Source of the DNA: Jannaschia sp. GRR-S6-38
GTDB lineage: Bacteria; Pseudomonadota; Alphaproteobacteria; Rhodobacterales; Rhodobacteraceae
Length of the DNA: 64,000 nt
NCBI RefSeq assembly: GCF_029853695.1
Contig: NZ_CP122537.1
Span: 248,001-312,000 of the forward strand
Direction of reading: 5' to 3'
In this document: positions 8,217 through 16,370 of the stretch, in pieces
Numbering within the stretch: the first letter of the stretch is position 1
Layout: every line of letters begins with the position of its first letter
Program-made: the position numbers and the translations under genes
The notes under the pieces: model-generated
Database searches by the model: none
Seen by the model: only the letters and a program-made list of their open reading frames with translations
Told to the model about the DNA's origin: nothing

Positions 8217-8654
8217 ATGCGCCTGATCGTCGCCTACATAATCGGCCTCGTCTTCGGCACCGGGATCGCCATCTCGGGCATGGCGAACCCGGCCAAGGTC
8301 CTGAACTTCTTCGACGTCGCGGGCAGTTGGGACCCGTCGCTCGCCTTCGTCATGGGCGGCGCGCTCGCCGTCGCCGCGCTGGGCTACCGCTTCGTGCTGC
8401 GCCGGCCCGGTCCGGTCCTGGACACGCGGTTCCATCTGCCCGGGCTCAAGCTGATCGACGCCCGCCTGGTGGGCGGCTCGGCGGTATTCGGCATCGGCTG
8501 GGGCATCGCGGGCTTCTGCCCCGGCGGCGCCCTGCCGGCGCTCGGCACCGGAAGGTGGGAAGTTTTCGCCTTCACCGCGGCGCTGGTGACCGGCATCCTG
8601 CTGGCACATTTCATCCAGTCGCTCGGCGCGCGCCGCGGGCGCGCATCGGCCTGA
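8217..8654 (+). CDS. YeeE/YedE-family transporter, half 2 (DUF6691 type)
   Basis: A 145-residue membrane protein starting 3 bp after half 1. It begins V-A-Y-I-I-G-L-V-F-G-T-G-I-A-I-S-G-M and carries G-I-A-G-F-C-P-G-G-A (Cys101), the short-form YeeE/YedE motif. Full-length YeeE proteins contain two such halves in one chain; here they are separate genes, as is common in BigR-type operons of alphaproteobacteria and Xylella. It likely pairs with the preceding protein to form the sulfur-ion channel. Followed by the persulfide dioxygenase-like gene after 23 bp. Confidence 0.82.
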   Translation: MRLIVAYIIGLVFGTGIAISGMANPAKVLNFFDVAGSWDPSLAFVMGGALAVAALGYRFVLRRPGPVLDTRFHLPGLKLIDARLVGGSAVFGIGWGIAGFCPGGALPALGTGRWEVFAFTAALVTGILLAHFIQSLGARRGRASA

Positions 8655-8677
8655 CGACACATTCAAGAGGTGAGACA

Positions 8678-9562
8678 ATGACCGACTATCCCATCGACAT
8701 GGCCACCAAGCCCGACGTCAGCGCCTTCTTCGACGAGGCGACGAACACGATCAGCTACATCGTGAAGGACCCCGCGAGCGACCATTGCGCGGTCGTCGAC
8801 AGCGTCATGGACATCGACTACGCGGCGGGCCGCATCACCTACGACCATGCCGACCAGCTGATCGCCGAGATCGAGCGGCGCGGCCTGACGCTGGACTGGA
8901 TCATCGAGACCCATGTCCATGCCGACCACCTGAGCGCGGCGCCCTACATCCAGCAGAAGCTGGGCGGCAAGATCGGCATCGGCTCGAAAATCATGGTGGT
9001 GCAGGACACCTTCGGGAAGATCTTCAACGAGGGCACCGAGTTCCAGCGCGACGGCAGCCAGTTCGACGCCCTGTTCGAGGATGGCGACACCTACAAGGTG
9101 GGCGAGATGACCGCCTTCGCCATGTACACGCCGGGCCACACGCCCGCCTGCATGGTGCATGTGATGGGCGAGGCGGCCTTCGTGGGCGACACGCTGTTCA
9201 TGCCCGACGGCGGATCGGCCCGGGCCGACTTCCCGGGCGGCGATGCGGGCGAGCTCTACGACAGCATCCAGAAGGTGCTGGCCCTGCCCGACGCGATGCG
9301 CCTCTTCATGTGCCACGATTACGGGCCCAACGGCCGCGACATCCAGTGGGAGACGACCGTGGGCGAGGAGAAGGCTCACAACATCCACGTGGGCGGCCGC
9401 ACGACACGGGAAGATTTCGTTAAGATGCGCACTGAGCGCGACGCGACGCTGGCGGTGCCCAAGCTGATCATCCCGTCGCTGCAGGTGAACATGCGCGCGG
9501 GCGAAGTGCCGCGCGACGAGCATGGCAATCCGGTGCTGAAGGTGCCGGTCAACGGGCTTTGA
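8678..9562 (+). CDS. MBL-fold metallo-hydrolase, ETHE1/persulfide dioxygenase-like
   Basis: Start ATG at 8678 with AAGAGGTGAGAC upstream. The 294-residue product has the metallo-beta-lactamase fold motif H-V-H-A-D-H (residues 79-84), T-P-G-H-T-P, G-D-T-L-F-M-P-D-G-G-S-A-R-A-D-F and C-H-D-Y-G-P-N-G-R. This layout matches the Blh/SdoA/ETHE1 group, which oxidises glutathione persulfide to sulfite with a single iron. Glyoxalase II has a different second half. The flanking YeeE pair and the DUF442 gene support a role in sulfide or persulfide detoxification in the cytoplasm. Confidence 0.85.
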   Translation: MTDYPIDMATKPDVSAFFDEATNTISYIVKDPASDHCAVVDSVMDIDYAAGRITYDHADQLIAEIERRGLTLDWIIETHVHADHLSAAPYIQQKLGGKIGIGSKIMVVQDTFGKIFNEGTEFQRDGSQFDALFEDGDTYKVGEMTAFAMYTPGHTPACMVHVMGEAAFVGDTLFMPDGGSARADFPGGDAGELYDSIQKVLALPDAMRLFMCHDYGPNGRDIQWETTVGEEKAHNIHVGGRTTREDFVKMRTERDATLAVPKLIIPSLQVNMRAGEVPRDEHGNPVLKVPVNGL

Positions 9563-9580
9563 TCCGGGGCGGAACCGACG

Positions 9581-9997
9581 ATGGACCTCAGGAAGATCGA
9601 CGACGTGCTGACGGTCAGCCCGCAGATCGCCCCCGGTGACATGGCGGCGCTGAAGCGGGCGGGCTTCCGCTCGATCATCTGCAACCGGCCCGATGGCGAG
9701 GAGCCGGGCCAACCCGGCTTCGCCGATATCGCGGGCGCCGCCGCGCGCGCGGGCCTCGCGGCGCGGCATGTCCCGATCCGGCCCGGTCCGCCTGAGGAGG
9801 CCGACGTGGCGGCCTTCGGCATCGCGCTGCGCGAGCTGCCCGCCCCGATCCTCGCCTATTGCCGCTCGGGCACCCGCTCGGCGACGCTCTGGTCACTCAG
9901 CGCGGCCGGCACGCGCCCGACCGAGGAGATCCTCGCCGCGACCCGGGCGGCGGGCTACGACATGTCGCCCCTCGCGGACCGGATCGCCCGGGCCTAG
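9581..9997 (+). CDS. DUF442/TIGR01244 family protein (Cys-phosphatase-like sulfur transferase)
   Basis: A 138-residue protein with a dual-specificity-phosphatase-like fold. It has I-I-C-N-R-P-D-G-E-E-P early and the P-loop Y-C-R-S-G-T-R-S (Cys94-Arg99) late. In some bacteria this domain is fused to the N-terminus of the persulfide dioxygenase in the Blh protein. Here it is a separate gene 18 bp downstream of the dioxygenase, which argues for sulfur rather than phosphate chemistry (inference). It is the last gene of the sulfur unit; an 81-bp gap separates it from the exopolysaccharide genes. Confidence 0.82.
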   Translation: MDLRKIDDVLTVSPQIAPGDMAALKRAGFRSIICNRPDGEEPGQPGFADIAGAAARAGLAARHVPIRPGPPEEADVAAFGIALRELPAPILAYCRSGTRSATLWSLSAAGTRPTEEILAATRAAGYDMSPLADRIARA

Positions 9998-10078
9998 GCG
10001 CCCGGCGCAGACGGGCGGCGGCATGTCCGCGCCGGTCCGGCCGGCCGGCGGATCGTTTCTGGAGGCCCCGCGGCGAGT

Positions 10079-11326
10079 GTGAGAGAGATTCGGCGACGTC
10101 CCGCCCGCTGGGAGGCCCGCGCCTTGCTCAAGATCACCGTCGGCCTGCTCTTCCTGCTGGTCATCGCCACGCCGCTCGCGGCGGAGCCCTATCGCCTGGT
10201 GATGGGCGATCAGGTCATCGTCGATTACGATTTCCTGGAGGAGCCGAAGACGACGATCGTCGATCTGGACGGCAATATCCGGCTGGCCGAACTGGGCAGC
10301 ATCGCCGCCGCGGGCCGCAGCCTCGACGAGGTGAAGGCGGCCATCGAGCGGGGCATGGCCGAAGACGGGTTCAGCGGCGTGTCCTTCGTGTCGGTCGAAG
10401 TGGCGGGCTACGCGCCCGTGGTCGTGACGGGCTTCGTCGAGCGCAGCGGCGCGTATGACTTCCTGCCGGGCATGACCGTGGGCGCGGCGCTGGCGCTGGC
10501 CGGCGGGGTCGGCAGCGACAGCGGCGGCGGACCCGATCCGGACGTCCTGCTGGCCAGCGCGGGGCGCCGGGTGACGCTGGCGGCGGGCGCGATCACCGAT
10601 GCGGTGGCCACGATCACGCGGCTCGAAGCCGCGCTGTCGGGCGCGCCGCTGCCGCTCGGGCTGCCGCCGGATTACGCCGAGCTGGTTCCCGAGGAGCGCC
10701 GGGCCGAGATCGGCGTCCTGCTCGAGCTTGAAGGCGCGCGCCTGTCGGTCGAGCGCGCGCGCGAGACGGCGCAGCTTGCATCCTGGGAGAGCGAGATCGC
10801 GGATTACGCCGAGCAGGCGCGGCTGCTCGACGCGCGGATCGCGGTGAAGACCCAGTCGCTGCAGCGGCTGGAGACCGAGTTCGACGACCTCGAGGGCCTG
10901 CGGTCGCAGGGATTGGCGACCGTCGCGCGGACCTCGACGCTGCAGCAGCGGCTGGCCGACGACCGCGAGGAGTTGCTGGCGCTGGAGACGGCGAAGATCG
11001 CGGCCCGGCGGGCCCGCTCACTGGCCGAGCGCAACCGCGACGCCTTCCTGTCGGACCAGCGGCTGGAGCGGCTGGACGGGCTGCGGCGGACCCGGGCCGA
11101 GCTTCAGGACGCCACGCGCAGCTACCGGGTCGCGGTGGACGAGCTGGTGGCGGTGGGCGACGACAGCGCGGGGTTTTCGGTTCTCGCCGAGGTGCTGGAC
11201 CTGCGGTTCACGATCCGCTCGGCGCGCCCGGACCGACCCGCTGCGGCGATCGACCGCGACACGCCCGTTCTGCCGGGCGACATCCTGACCGTCGAGGTCG
11301 GGCGCGCGGGCGATGGCGGCGGCTGA
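10079..11326 (+). CDS. exoF: Polysaccharide export protein, ExoF-like
   Basis: About 415 residues from GTG 10079; a TTG at 10124 with GGGAGG upstream would start just before the signal peptide (L-L-F-L-L-V-I-A-T-P-L-A-A) and is an equally good start. The periplasmic part opens with Y-R-L-V-M-G-D-Q-V, the Poly_export (Wza-type) domain, then an SLBB-like segment (V-V-V-T-G-F-V-E-R-S-G). A long Arg/Glu-rich coiled coil follows (residues about 205-350), with a return to I-L-T-V-E-V-G. There is no lipobox, unlike Wza. This matches Sinorhizobium ExoF in length and layout. It faces the flippase gene convergently. Confidence 0.8.
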   Translation: MREIRRRPARWEARALLKITVGLLFLLVIATPLAAEPYRLVMGDQVIVDYDFLEEPKTTIVDLDGNIRLAELGSIAAAGRSLDEVKAAIERGMAEDGFSGVSFVSVEVAGYAPVVVTGFVERSGAYDFLPGMTVGAALALAGGVGSDSGGGPDPDVLLASAGRRVTLAAGAITDAVATITRLEAALSGAPLPLGLPPDYAELVPEERRAEIGVLLELEGARLSVERARETAQLASWESEIADYAEQARLLDARIAVKTQSLQRLETEFDDLEGLRSQGLATVARTSTLQQRLADDREELLALETAKIAARRARSLAERNRDAFLSDQRLERLDGLRRTRAELQDATRSYRVAVDELVAVGDDSAGFSVLAEVLDLRFTIRSARPDRPAAAIDRDTPVLPGDILTVEVGRAGDGGG

Positions 11327-11344
11327 TCCGCCGAGGCGCGCCGG

Positions 11345-12676
11345 TCAGCCGCGCCCGAAAAGACGCCGGATGCCCAGCAGGGAGGGATCGATGGCGGCCT
11401 CGCGCAGGCATCGCCGCCACAGGACCCATTGCTGCACCGCATAGGCGAGCCCCGCCCCCCAGGCCGCCCCTTCCAGGGCTCCGATCGCGCCGCCGAGGGC
11501 GGTGAAGGCGACGAGGGCCGCGAAGCTCCAGAGCGAGACGGTGAAGATCGTGCGGCGGTGCCCAGTGATGTTGAGCACGATGTCGGTCGGCCCGAAGACC
11601 GCATTCGCCACGGGGATCAGGAACAGGATCGCGATCACCTCGCCCGCCGGTCGGTAGTCGCGGCCGAAGATGGCGACGATGGCGTCGCCCAGCAGGAGCA
11701 CGAGCGACAGGCCGAGGATGGCGCCGACGAGCTTGATGGCGCCGCTCCCCGCTAGGTAGATCGAGGCGGCCGCCCGTCGCCCGTCCTGGATCGCCCGCGA
11801 CAGACGCGGGCCGATCACGATGTCGATCGACTTCACCGCGAAGATCACGATGCCCAGGACCGAGAGCGCCAGCGCGAGATGCCCGACCTCCGCCGTCGTC
11901 AGCACGAGGCCCGCGGCGACGACGATCACGTTCTTGAGGTTCTCGCGCATCAAGAGCAGCGGCGCGATCATTAGCCCGGTGCCGACCCAGGCGCGCCAGT
12001 CCGAGATGTCGGCCCGCCCGTCGGGCGCGAAGGTGAAGACGCCGCGCAGCAGCCAGGCCTGCAGGAGCGCCGTCAGCACGGCCGAGACCAGGAACAGGGC
12101 CATGACCGTATCCGCCGCGATCGTCCGGTCGGAGGCCCAGATCACGCCCAGCACGAGGCAGAATACGCTCGGGCGGATCAGCATGCGCGGCACCGAGCCC
12201 CGCAGGACGGCGTCGAGCGCCGTAGCGTGGCGTCCGTAGACGCGCGTGACGGCGAGGATGGGCGCAGCGAGCGCGACGAGGAGGACGACCCGGTCCCGGG
12301 CCGTCGCCGCGCCGAGAAGCCCCGCGCCCCAGGCGGCGGCCGCGGCCAGGACGAGCAGCCCGCTCAGGCCCAGCAGCACCCAGAGATTGAAGCGCAGAAA
12401 CCCCCGCGCCTTCGCCGAGGCCCCCGATTGCCGGTAGGCCACAAGGTAGCGGATCGACCCGCCCTCGATATTGAGCGAGATCGGGATCGAGGCCACCAGC
12501 GCCGCCGACAGGCCGAGCATGGCGAGGCCGAAATCCTCGGGCGTGGCGATGCGCGCGACGAGGACGGTGTAGACCAGCGTCAGGAGGCTGCCGCCGAAGC
12601 GCGTTCCGACGAGGACCGCCGCGCGTCCGATCAAGGACCGGAACTCGGGCGAGACCAGATCGGAGAGCGCGACCAC
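11345..12676 (-). CDS. Wzx-type oligosaccharide flippase
   Basis: A 443-residue protein with about twelve to fourteen hydrophobic helices and the polysaccharide-flippase N-terminus R-F-G-G-S-L-L-T-L-V-Y-T-V-L-V-A-R, followed by A-T-P-E-D-F-G. This is the MATE-like MOP superfamily that moves undecaprenyl-linked repeat units across the inner membrane. It lies at the downstream end of the - strand exopolysaccharide operon, 6 bp after the preceding glycosyltransferase. The match is to the family; its substrate is the repeat unit made by this locus (inference). Confidence 0.85.
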   Translation of the reverse strand: MVALSDLVSPEFRSLIGRAAVLVGTRFGGSLLTLVYTVLVARIATPEDFGLAMLGLSAALVASIPISLNIEGGSIRYLVAYRQSGASAKARGFLRFNLWVLLGLSGLLVLAAAAAWGAGLLGAATARDRVVLLVALAAPILAVTRVYGRHATALDAVLRGSVPRMLIRPSVFCLVLGVIWASDRTIAADTVMALFLVSAVLTALLQAWLLRGVFTFAPDGRADISDWRAWVGTGLMIAPLLLMRENLKNVIVVAAGLVLTTAEVGHLALALSVLGIVIFAVKSIDIVIGPRLSRAIQDGRRAAASIYLAGSGAIKLVGAILGLSLVLLLGDAIVAIFGRDYRPAGEVIAILFLIPVANAVFGPTDIVLNITGHRRTIFTVSLWSFAALVAFTALGGAIGALEGAAWGAGLAYAVQQWVLWRRCLREAAIDPSLLGIRRLFGRG

Positions 12677-12682
12677 GACTGG

Positions 12683-13570
12683 CTAGCGCCCGTAATGCCG
12701 GCCGGGGGAGACCCACAGACATTCCGCGCAGACGCCCAGATGCAGCGCCCCGCGCAGGGCCCAGAAATTCCGCTCGGCCCGGCGCGGGAGGGCCAGCGCC
12801 GCCCGGGCGTGGCAGTAGACCGCCTTGGCGAAGGCCCCGGCCAGCAGGCGCAGCCGCGCGACCACGCCCTCGGCCGAGCTGACATAGCTGTGCCCGATCC
12901 GCAGCCGCCGGCGCCAGAGCCAGCGGAAGCTCAGCCGCTCGGGCGCGACGGTCTCGAACACATCGGCATCGGGGGCGATGGCGTAGCGCGCGCCCATCCG
13001 GCCCAGGCGGAAGAAGAATTCGGTATCCTCGCCCCCCGTGGTGCCGCGGGCGAGGTCGAAGCGCTGTCCCGTCCAGGGCGCGGCGCCCCAGCGCAGCAGC
13101 GCGTTGCAGGTATGCCCCGTCAGGACCCGGCCGCCGCGCGGCACGCGGATCTGCGAATGGTAGTCGCGATCGATGATCCAGTCCGGTGCGTCGGGGTCGT
13201 AGAGCGCCCGGCTGTGCCCGAAGACGGCATCGGCGCGGGTTTCCCGCTGGCGCGCCAGGATCGCCTTCAGCCAGCCATGGGGCACGATCTCGTCATCGTC
13301 GAGAAACGCCACCCAGTCGCCCGTCGCCGCGTCGAGCCCCGCGTTGCGCGCGATCGAGATGTTGCCCGCGGGCGCGTGCAGGTAGCGGACCGGCAGGTGC
13401 ATGCGCCGGGCCGCCGCCATGACGGTGTCGCGGGCGGAGGGCGTTTCGTCGTTGTCGATGACGATCACGCGGAGCGTTACGTGGGGCGGGCAGTCGACCG
13501 CGTCGATCGTGCGCAGCGTCTCGGCCACCATCGGGCGGCGGTAGGTGCAGAGGCAGATGTCGATCCTCAT
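12683..13570 (-). CDS. Glycosyltransferase family 2
   Basis: Start ATG at 13570, overlapping the stop of the next upstream gene (ATGA); a longer in-frame extension is non-conserved and ignored. The 295-residue product begins I-D-I-C-L-C-T-Y-R-R-P, has V-I-D-N-D-E and the A-F-L-D-D-D-E metal-binding DxD-type motif, then G-G-E-D-T-E-F. These are GT-A fold, inverting GT2 features. The C-terminal segment has a hydrophobic amphipathic stretch (L-R-L-L-A-G-A-F-A-K-A). It probably adds one sugar of the repeat unit at the cytoplasmic face. Confidence 0.87.
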   Translation of the reverse strand: MRIDICLCTYRRPMVAETLRTIDAVDCPPHVTLRVIVIDNDETPSARDTVMAAARRMHLPVRYLHAPAGNISIARNAGLDAATGDWVAFLDDDEIVPHGWLKAILARQRETRADAVFGHSRALYDPDAPDWIIDRDYHSQIRVPRGGRVLTGHTCNALLRWGAAPWTGQRFDLARGTTGGEDTEFFFRLGRMGARYAIAPDADVFETVAPERLSFRWLWRRRLRIGHSYVSSAEGVVARLRLLAGAFAKAVYCHARAALALPRRAERNFWALRGALHLGVCAECLWVSPGRHYGR

Positions 13571-14601
13571 GCGGCCCGCCCCTGCCGCGTCAGCGCGTGC
13601 CACAGGAAGCCCGCGCCCCAGGCCATGTGCATCGCCAGAAGCGCCGGCCCGGCCCAGAGGGCACAGGGGCTGCGATGCCGCGCGAGCAGGACCAACGTGG
13701 TTGCCGCGAGCACGGCCAAATAGACCGCGGGGATGATCAGCAGCACGGGCAGGACCGGCGCGAGCAGGATCGCGGCGAGATTGGCGAGCACGGCCAGCGC
13801 CGGGATCAGCTGCCGCAGCTTCGGAAGCGCGCGGTGGCGGAACGTGGTGCGGGCCCGGCCGCGACCGTAGAGCCAATATTGCCACGCCAGCGACCGCAGT
13901 CCGGGCCGCATGTGGTAGCCCATTCGGATGCCGCCATCGAGCCAGATCCGCCCGCCCGAGCGGCGGATCCGGTGGTCGAGCTCGGCATCCTGGTTGGCGG
14001 CGTAGTCGGGATCGTAGCCCCCGGCCCGCCGCCAGATCGCCAGCGTGAACCCGGCATGGTGGCCATGGTCGACCCAGCCCGACCGCGTTCCGCCGCGATG
14101 TGCCGAGCCGCCCGAGCCCAGCGGCGTGTCCACCGCCCAGGCGGCGCCTCTCTGGAAACAGGTCGTGCCGACGGAATCCATGACCGTGGCAAGCGCATCG
14201 GCCTCGTGCCGGATCAGGCTGGCCACCACGTCGAGCACATAGCCCGGCGGGTAGTCGGCATGGGCGTCGACGCGCACGAGGTAGCGGTGCGCCGGCACGG
14301 CGCAGGTTTCGACGACCCGGTTCACGCCCGCCGCCTGCCGCCGCCGCGGATTGTCGATCAGCGCGATATTGGGATGGCGGCGGGTGTAATCGGCCACGAT
14401 CCGCCTTGTGCCGTCGGTGCTGCCGCCGTCGCTGACCACGATCTGGACGTCGCGCATCGCCTTGCGGCCGGCGAGCAGCATGTCGAGCGTGCGGGCGATG
14501 AAGCGTTCCTCGTTCAGCACCGGGATGGCGACGAGGATCGTGGCCGGCTCGACGGTCGTGTCGGGCGCGGCCCGCAGCTCGGATCGGGTCGGGCGGTTCA
14601 T
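13567..14601 (-). CDS. exoA: Glycosyltransferase family 2, ExoA-like
   Basis: Start ATG at 14601, overlapping the sulfotransferase stop by 4 bp. The 344-residue protein opens I-L-V-A-I-P-V-L-N-E-E-R-F-I-A, with S-D-G-G-S-T-D-G-T-R-R-I-V and R-V-D-A-H-A-D-Y-P-P-G-Y. The C-terminus has about three hydrophobic helices (L-A-A-I-L-L-A-P-V-L-P-V-L-L). These features, including the D-A-H segment and the membrane tail, match succinoglycan ExoA, a beta-1,3-glucosyltransferase. The sugar it adds here is not certain. Confidence 0.82.
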   Translation of the reverse strand: MNRPTRSELRAAPDTTVEPATILVAIPVLNEERFIARTLDMLLAGRKAMRDVQIVVSDGGSTDGTRRIVADYTRRHPNIALIDNPRRRQAAGVNRVVETCAVPAHRYLVRVDAHADYPPGYVLDVVASLIRHEADALATVMDSVGTTCFQRGAAWAVDTPLGSGGSAHRGGTRSGWVDHGHHAGFTLAIWRRAGGYDPDYAANQDAELDHRIRRSGGRIWLDGGIRMGYHMRPGLRSLAWQYWLYGRGRARTTFRHRALPKLRQLIPALAVLANLAAILLAPVLPVLLIIPAVYLAVLAATTLVLLARHRSPCALWAGPALLAMHMAWGAGFLWHALTRQGRAA

Positions 14602-15473
14602 GTCGGTTGACCTCCGGCTTGGGGGATGGGCGCCGCCGTCGCGAGCTGGGCGGTTCGCGTCCGGGCCCATTCGGTCAGCGCGATATCGGGCGCGCAGAGC
14701 GCCGTGAGCCGGTCGCGCTGCGCGGGGCTCAGGCGGAAGACGGCATCGGGGGCGCGGTTGTAATGCGCGAAACGGGGGCGGTTGCCGAAGCCCGAGGCGA
14801 AGGCCTGCGCGAAGCCGTCGAGGTCATCGAGGAAGCCCACGACCTCGAATTCGGCGAGGTTGCGTTTGGCGGCGGCGAGCGCCTGCGCCTCCGCCCCCGG
14901 GGCGATCGTCGCCTGACCGGCGAGGAAACGCAGTCCGTGCTGCGCCATGCGCCGGCCCATCGCGCTGTCGAGAAAGGCGTCGAAATCGCCCGCGAACACG
15001 CTGTTGCGCCGGGCCATCCGGAAGTTCGAGATCGTGCGCGCGACCGGGTCGCGCAGGATCGTCACGAAGCGGTAGCCCCGCGCGCGCGCCATCGCGCGGA
15101 TCGGATCGGTGAGCAGGAAATGCCCGTGGATCAGCGCCGCGTCCTGCGCCATGTGCATCAGGACGAGCTGTTCGCGGAAGCGGGCCATCGCCTCGGCCTG
15201 CGCGCCCTCGTCGTGGAAGGCCGCCGCGTCCTCGCGGCCCAGATGCAGGAAGGAGATCCCGCGGCGGATCGCCTGCGAGCTCAGCACGCCGATCCGGTCT
15301 TCAAGGGGCACGGTCGCGTAGAGTCCCTCGGCCACCGATGTCCCGCCGCATTTGGGCATGTGCAGGAAGACGCATTTGTGCCCGAGCGGCGCGCGCAGAA
15401 GGCTGCGGACGGTGCGGCCGCCATAGAGGCGCGCGCGCTGGATCAGGCGGTCACGCGTGGGCAGGTTGCGCAT
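14598..15473 (-). CDS. Sulfotransferase family protein (first of three in the locus)
   Basis: A 291-residue protein with the PAPS 5'-phosphosulfate loop F-L-H-M-P-K-C-G-G-T-S (residues 36-46) and the 3'-phosphate segment I-L-R-D-P-V-A-R-T-I-S-N. This is the Sulfotransfer_2 layout of carbohydrate sulfotransferases. It overlaps the ExoA-like gene by 4 bp, so it is translated within the exopolysaccharide operon. Likely role: adds sulfate to a sugar hydroxyl of the nascent repeat unit (inference). No genes for making PAPS lie in this window. Confidence 0.82.
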   Translation of the reverse strand: MRNLPTRDRLIQRARLYGGRTVRSLLRAPLGHKCVFLHMPKCGGTSVAEGLYATVPLEDRIGVLSSQAIRRGISFLHLGREDAAAFHDEGAQAEAMARFREQLVLMHMAQDAALIHGHFLLTDPIRAMARARGYRFVTILRDPVARTISNFRMARRNSVFAGDFDAFLDSAMGRRMAQHGLRFLAGQATIAPGAEAQALAAAKRNLAEFEVVGFLDDLDGFAQAFASGFGNRPRFAHYNRAPDAVFRLSPAQRDRLTALCAPDIALTEWARTRTAQLATAAPIPQAGGQPT

Positions 15474-15509
15474 CTGGCCCTCCCCAGTTCCGCATACCGC
15501 CGCGCCCCG

Positions 15510-16370
15510 TCACACCGACCACCCGGGAAAGTCGAGCCCCGTCATCGCCCGCAGCCGCGCGGCATCGGGGGCCAGGTCGTCGCGCATCCGCGCGCGCAGC
15601 GCCTCGGGCAGGGCCTCGGGCCGCCGGTCGCGCCCCCGGGCCAGCGCGGCGCGGATGCGGTCGCGCGTGTCGCGCCCGACGAGCCCCGCCACCCGCCGTC
15701 CAAGCGGCGACCGGGCGAAGCGGAGCGCCGGGGCCGGCACGCGGGCGAGTTCACGGCTGTCATTCGCCGCGCCCGCCCGCCCGATCGGTCGGGGCGCGAC
15801 GCCCACATGGGCGTGCACGCGGTCCATCACCGTCTGCGGGTCGCGGCGCAGATCGTCGAAATCGAGCACCAGGATCGCCGCGCGGCCGAACTGCGCGAGA
15901 TAGGGCTCGAGCTGGTGGGCGTAGCGGCTGGCATCGAGGATATGCGCGTATTCGTGGCTATCAGTGAAGCCCTCCGCGGCGGGCGAGAGGTCGCCCATGA
16001 TGATGCCGTGCCGCAGCTGGCTTTCGGCCCGGGCGACGGGGTCGCGCAGGATGTAGATCAGCCGGACCTCCGGGCAGGCGGCCGCGATGCGGGCCGGCAC
16101 GCCGGGGAAATCGCGCCGTTTGGTGTAGTTGGGGCTCGCCTCGCCGCGCACGGGCCCGCGCCCCGAGAACTGTGCGGCGTACCAGTCGAGGCCGCGGTCC
16201 CAGTTCTTCTCGGCGACGAAGAAATCCGTCTCCTTGTCGCGCGACATGTCGATCTGCGGATGGTCGGCCAGATGCCGGTAGAGCGTCGTGGTCCCGCATT
16301 TCATTGCGCCGATCACGATGAAATGCGGCAATCCCGGCGCGGTCGCCATCGCGCGAGCCGAAGCCGTCAC
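15510..16370 (-). CDS. Sulfotransferase domain protein (second of three)
   Basis: A 286-residue protein beginning F-I-V-I-G-A-M-K-C-G-T-T-T-L (residues 17-30, PAPS loop) with I-L-R-D-P-V-A-R-A-E-S-Q-L as 3'-phosphate binding segment. It also has G-E-A-S-P-N-Y, typical of heparan-type sulfotransferases. Sequence around the motifs differs from the first sulfotransferase, so this is a separate enzyme rather than a tandem duplicate. It overlaps the next upstream glycosyltransferase by 4 bp and precedes the first sulfotransferase gene's downstream neighbour by only 36 bp. Confidence 0.85.
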   Translation of the reverse strand: MTASARAMATAPGLPHFIVIGAMKCGTTTLYRHLADHPQIDMSRDKETDFFVAEKNWDRGLDWYAAQFSGRGPVRGEASPNYTKRRDFPGVPARIAAACPEVRLIYILRDPVARAESQLRHGIIMGDLSPAAEGFTDSHEYAHILDASRYAHQLEPYLAQFGRAAILVLDFDDLRRDPQTVMDRVHAHVGVAPRPIGRAGAANDSRELARVPAPALRFARSPLGRRVAGLVGRDTRDRIRAALARGRDRRPEALPEALRARMRDDLAPDAARLRAMTGLDFPGWSV

